Assembly: GCF_036324505.1 (NCBI RefSeq)
Contig: NC_086370.1
Location: 8,790,512 to 8,854,511, forward strand
Source: Eleginops maclovinus
Lineage: Eukaryota; Chordata; Actinopteri; Perciformes; Eleginopidae
DNA length: 64,000 nt
Direction: 5' to 3'
Part shown: positions 62,027 to 64,000 of the stretch, piece after piece
How positions within the stretch are numbered: position 1 is the first letter of the stretch
Layout: the number at the start of each line of letters is the position of its first letter
Notes under the pieces: model-generated
Told to the model about the DNA's origin: nothing
What the model saw: the letters and a program-made list of their open reading frames with translations, nothing else
The model's database searches: none
Program-made: the position numbers and the translations under genes

Positions 62027-64000
62027 GTTCTTGGCCAATTTTGTTGTCATTTGTCTTTATATTTTTCCTATTCCTTCCTTTTCAACATGATATCTCATTG
62101 AGATATTCTCAGTGTGTGACAATGAAGAGCAGAAAAAGGAAATGATTACACACACCTACTGACACTGATTACACAATTAAATACGGTGCCATTTTGTACA
62201 ATCTGAAGTTTTGTCAGCTTGCACACACACATATTCATTCCGGATTGATTCACAGCATGCTTGTTCTTCACTCAAGGCGACATTTTTCTTCGAGCTGCAA
62301 AAACACAAAAGAAATCTCCAACTGAGAAATCCTCTCTAAAATGATTCAGAGAAAAGTCATTTTAAGAAATGCGGTGTTGGTGGAGTAATCTTCTTTGTGA
62401 GACACAGCCGCGCTCCTCCAAAACCGGGGAGCACACCAGTGGTAGTATAGCACTTGGTTCACATCCAAAATGCATGAGCACGGATTCAGAGGAACAGGAA
62501 AGCTCTAAAACACTCACAGGCTTCCCAGCGCCAGGAGCCCATGAAGCCACCAGCTTAAATCATACATTATTCTGGCTCCGTCATATCGTAGTAAATCCAT
62601 GCTCCTGCAGGTTGAGTCAGGTACCGGGACCGGGGGGGTTTACAGTGTACGCTGCCATGGAGACGGTAGTAGCCTTTGAGCTCGGTGAGACACAGCATAA
62701 TGAGGAACTCCGCCAAACACCATAGAGTGAGGAAACGGGATGATACGGCAAACCAACACAGATAGGAGGACATGCAAACTGCTGAAGGTAAATATGTGGC
62801 CCTCTGCAGGGTCACTTGTAGCCAGCTGACCCCCTTCATTAGAAGATCAAACACAGTCCCCATTAAACACCAGAGGCCTTTTCAGCCTGTTTAAACCTGC
62901 CGGGAGGCGGGGAGGAGCTGGGGGCTGATTGAGAGCTGCCGGGTGTCACTCTGCCTGTGGCCCGTTGCTATGATGAGTTCATTCAGCCTTGGGACACAAA
63001 GGGTTAATGGCTGCTTGGATTATGCAATGGCATGCCAGACGGCTTTCTCCTCTCCTGCCGTCCTTTCACCCCCCACCCCCCCCCCCCCCCCCCCAGCCAG
63101 CCCTCCTTCAAACGGGCTGACGCCAAATGAAGCATTCCTGCACGTTTCCATCAGATGCATTTGAATGCAGTGGCAGCGCTGCGCATGCTTTGGCAGCGAC
63201 ATGGGAACAAAACAGGGATTTTGTTTCACTCAGAAGGCAAGCTTCCCCCTCACCAGGGCCTCACACCTTCCCCGCGGGGGGGAAAGTTATCGTTAGGATT
63301 TATGACTGCCTGAGTGGGTTATATCGACAGCGTCAAACATCATCTTTAAAGTGAACATACAACTGTGGCTAATCCCTGGGAGCAGATCTGTAGCTCGTAG
63401 CAACAGCAGATTACATCATGTTGAGGTTAAAGAAATTCAGTTAATGACAGGAACGTCATCTGATAATAGACCATAATGTCATGTTATTGAAGCACTTTAT
63501 TGAGGGCGTTTCCTGGTTTGTGTGTTTCCGATCAGGTTGGAACATTCATGATTGTTACTCTTTCTTTTTACCTTACAAGAACATACCAATTCATGTATTT
63601 TGGGATAAGAGTGGTTTTTCAAAATCATACTTAGGTAGTTACATTTTTAAATTACGATAAATACGTTTTGTAATTTCTCATTCAAATTTTGCCTTTGCCC
63701 ACATAGACACAATTTCATTCAGGGTAATTATTCATCTCATGGTGAATATTATATTGTTAATATTGTCGCAGTATCATATGTTCAAAAATATATCAACATC
63801 TCAATATTCTCAAAGAAATGTAGCTCTGTCATGTTAACTTGTTCTAGGTCATGTATGCAAGAAGCAATATACAAATTATTGTTATTCTGCAATCGATGAA
63901 GCCAACACACAGCAAACGTTACCGCATGATAGGCTAACATTAACATCAACTGAGCCACTCCTGGGTTAAATATCTCAGAAGCAAACCAAACTTGACTGAG
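62027..64000 (-). other. presumed ptk7 intron 1 or upstream sequence, right edge
   Basis: About 2 kb. A C-rich run at 63069-63094 is broken by one A. No exon, promoter or CpG island that could mark the ptk7 start was seen, so the first exon is probably beyond 64000. Confidence 0.55.

Overview
The window looks like part of a teleost fish chromosome, carried almost entirely by one gene and its introns. The evidence is a set of minus-strand exons that read clearly as the extracellular Ig domains of PTK7 (protein tyrosine kinase 7, the catalytically inactive receptor of planar-cell-polarity/Wnt signalling), separated by introns full of fish-type repeats: a BEL/Pao LTR retrotransposon, a Tc1 transposon, a TTAA-flanked MITE, a LINE tail and very long CA/TG microsatellites. 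A spiny-rayed (percomorph) fish is a guess from the repeat types only.

Layout, in transcription order (right to left). About 39 kb at the right (24635-64000) has no coding exon I can support and is most simply the long first intron of ptk7, perhaps with upstream sequence; the signal-peptide exon was not found. Ten consecutive coding exons follow: Ig1 (24338-24634), Ig2 (15832-15934 and 15396-15580), Ig3 (13240-13387 and 11263-11393), Ig4 (3482-3748), Ig5 (2615-2751 and 1991-2126) and Ig6 (1262-1381 and 213-362). All nine splice junctions keep one reading frame and together encode 558 residues. Ig7, the membrane segment and the pseudokinase must lie beyond position 1.

Mobile elements. The Ig3-Ig4 intron carries a 5.9-kb BEL/Pao retrotransposon on the plus strand (3866-9756), with two LTRs, a 5-bp target duplication, three frameshifts and a missing integrase core. 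The Ig1-Ig2 intron carries a 1600-bp Tc1 element (21079-22678) with long terminal inverted repeats, TA flanks and a transposase broken by one missing base. The presumed first intron holds a 709-bp TTAA-flanked MITE (61314-62022), a second MITE-like repeat (about 27169-27570), a LINE 3' end with a TTA tail (52875-53220), copies of a common fish 'GCAACTAAT' repeat, and CA arrays of about 191 and 265 bp.

I found no bacterial-type system, CRISPR array, tRNA or rRNA gene, and nothing I would call a previously undescribed system. The most useful second looks are splice-related: an unusual donor after the first Ig5 exon, a CA repeat starting at +3 of the Ig3b donor, and an antisense retrotransposon 117 bp upstream of the Ig4 exon.
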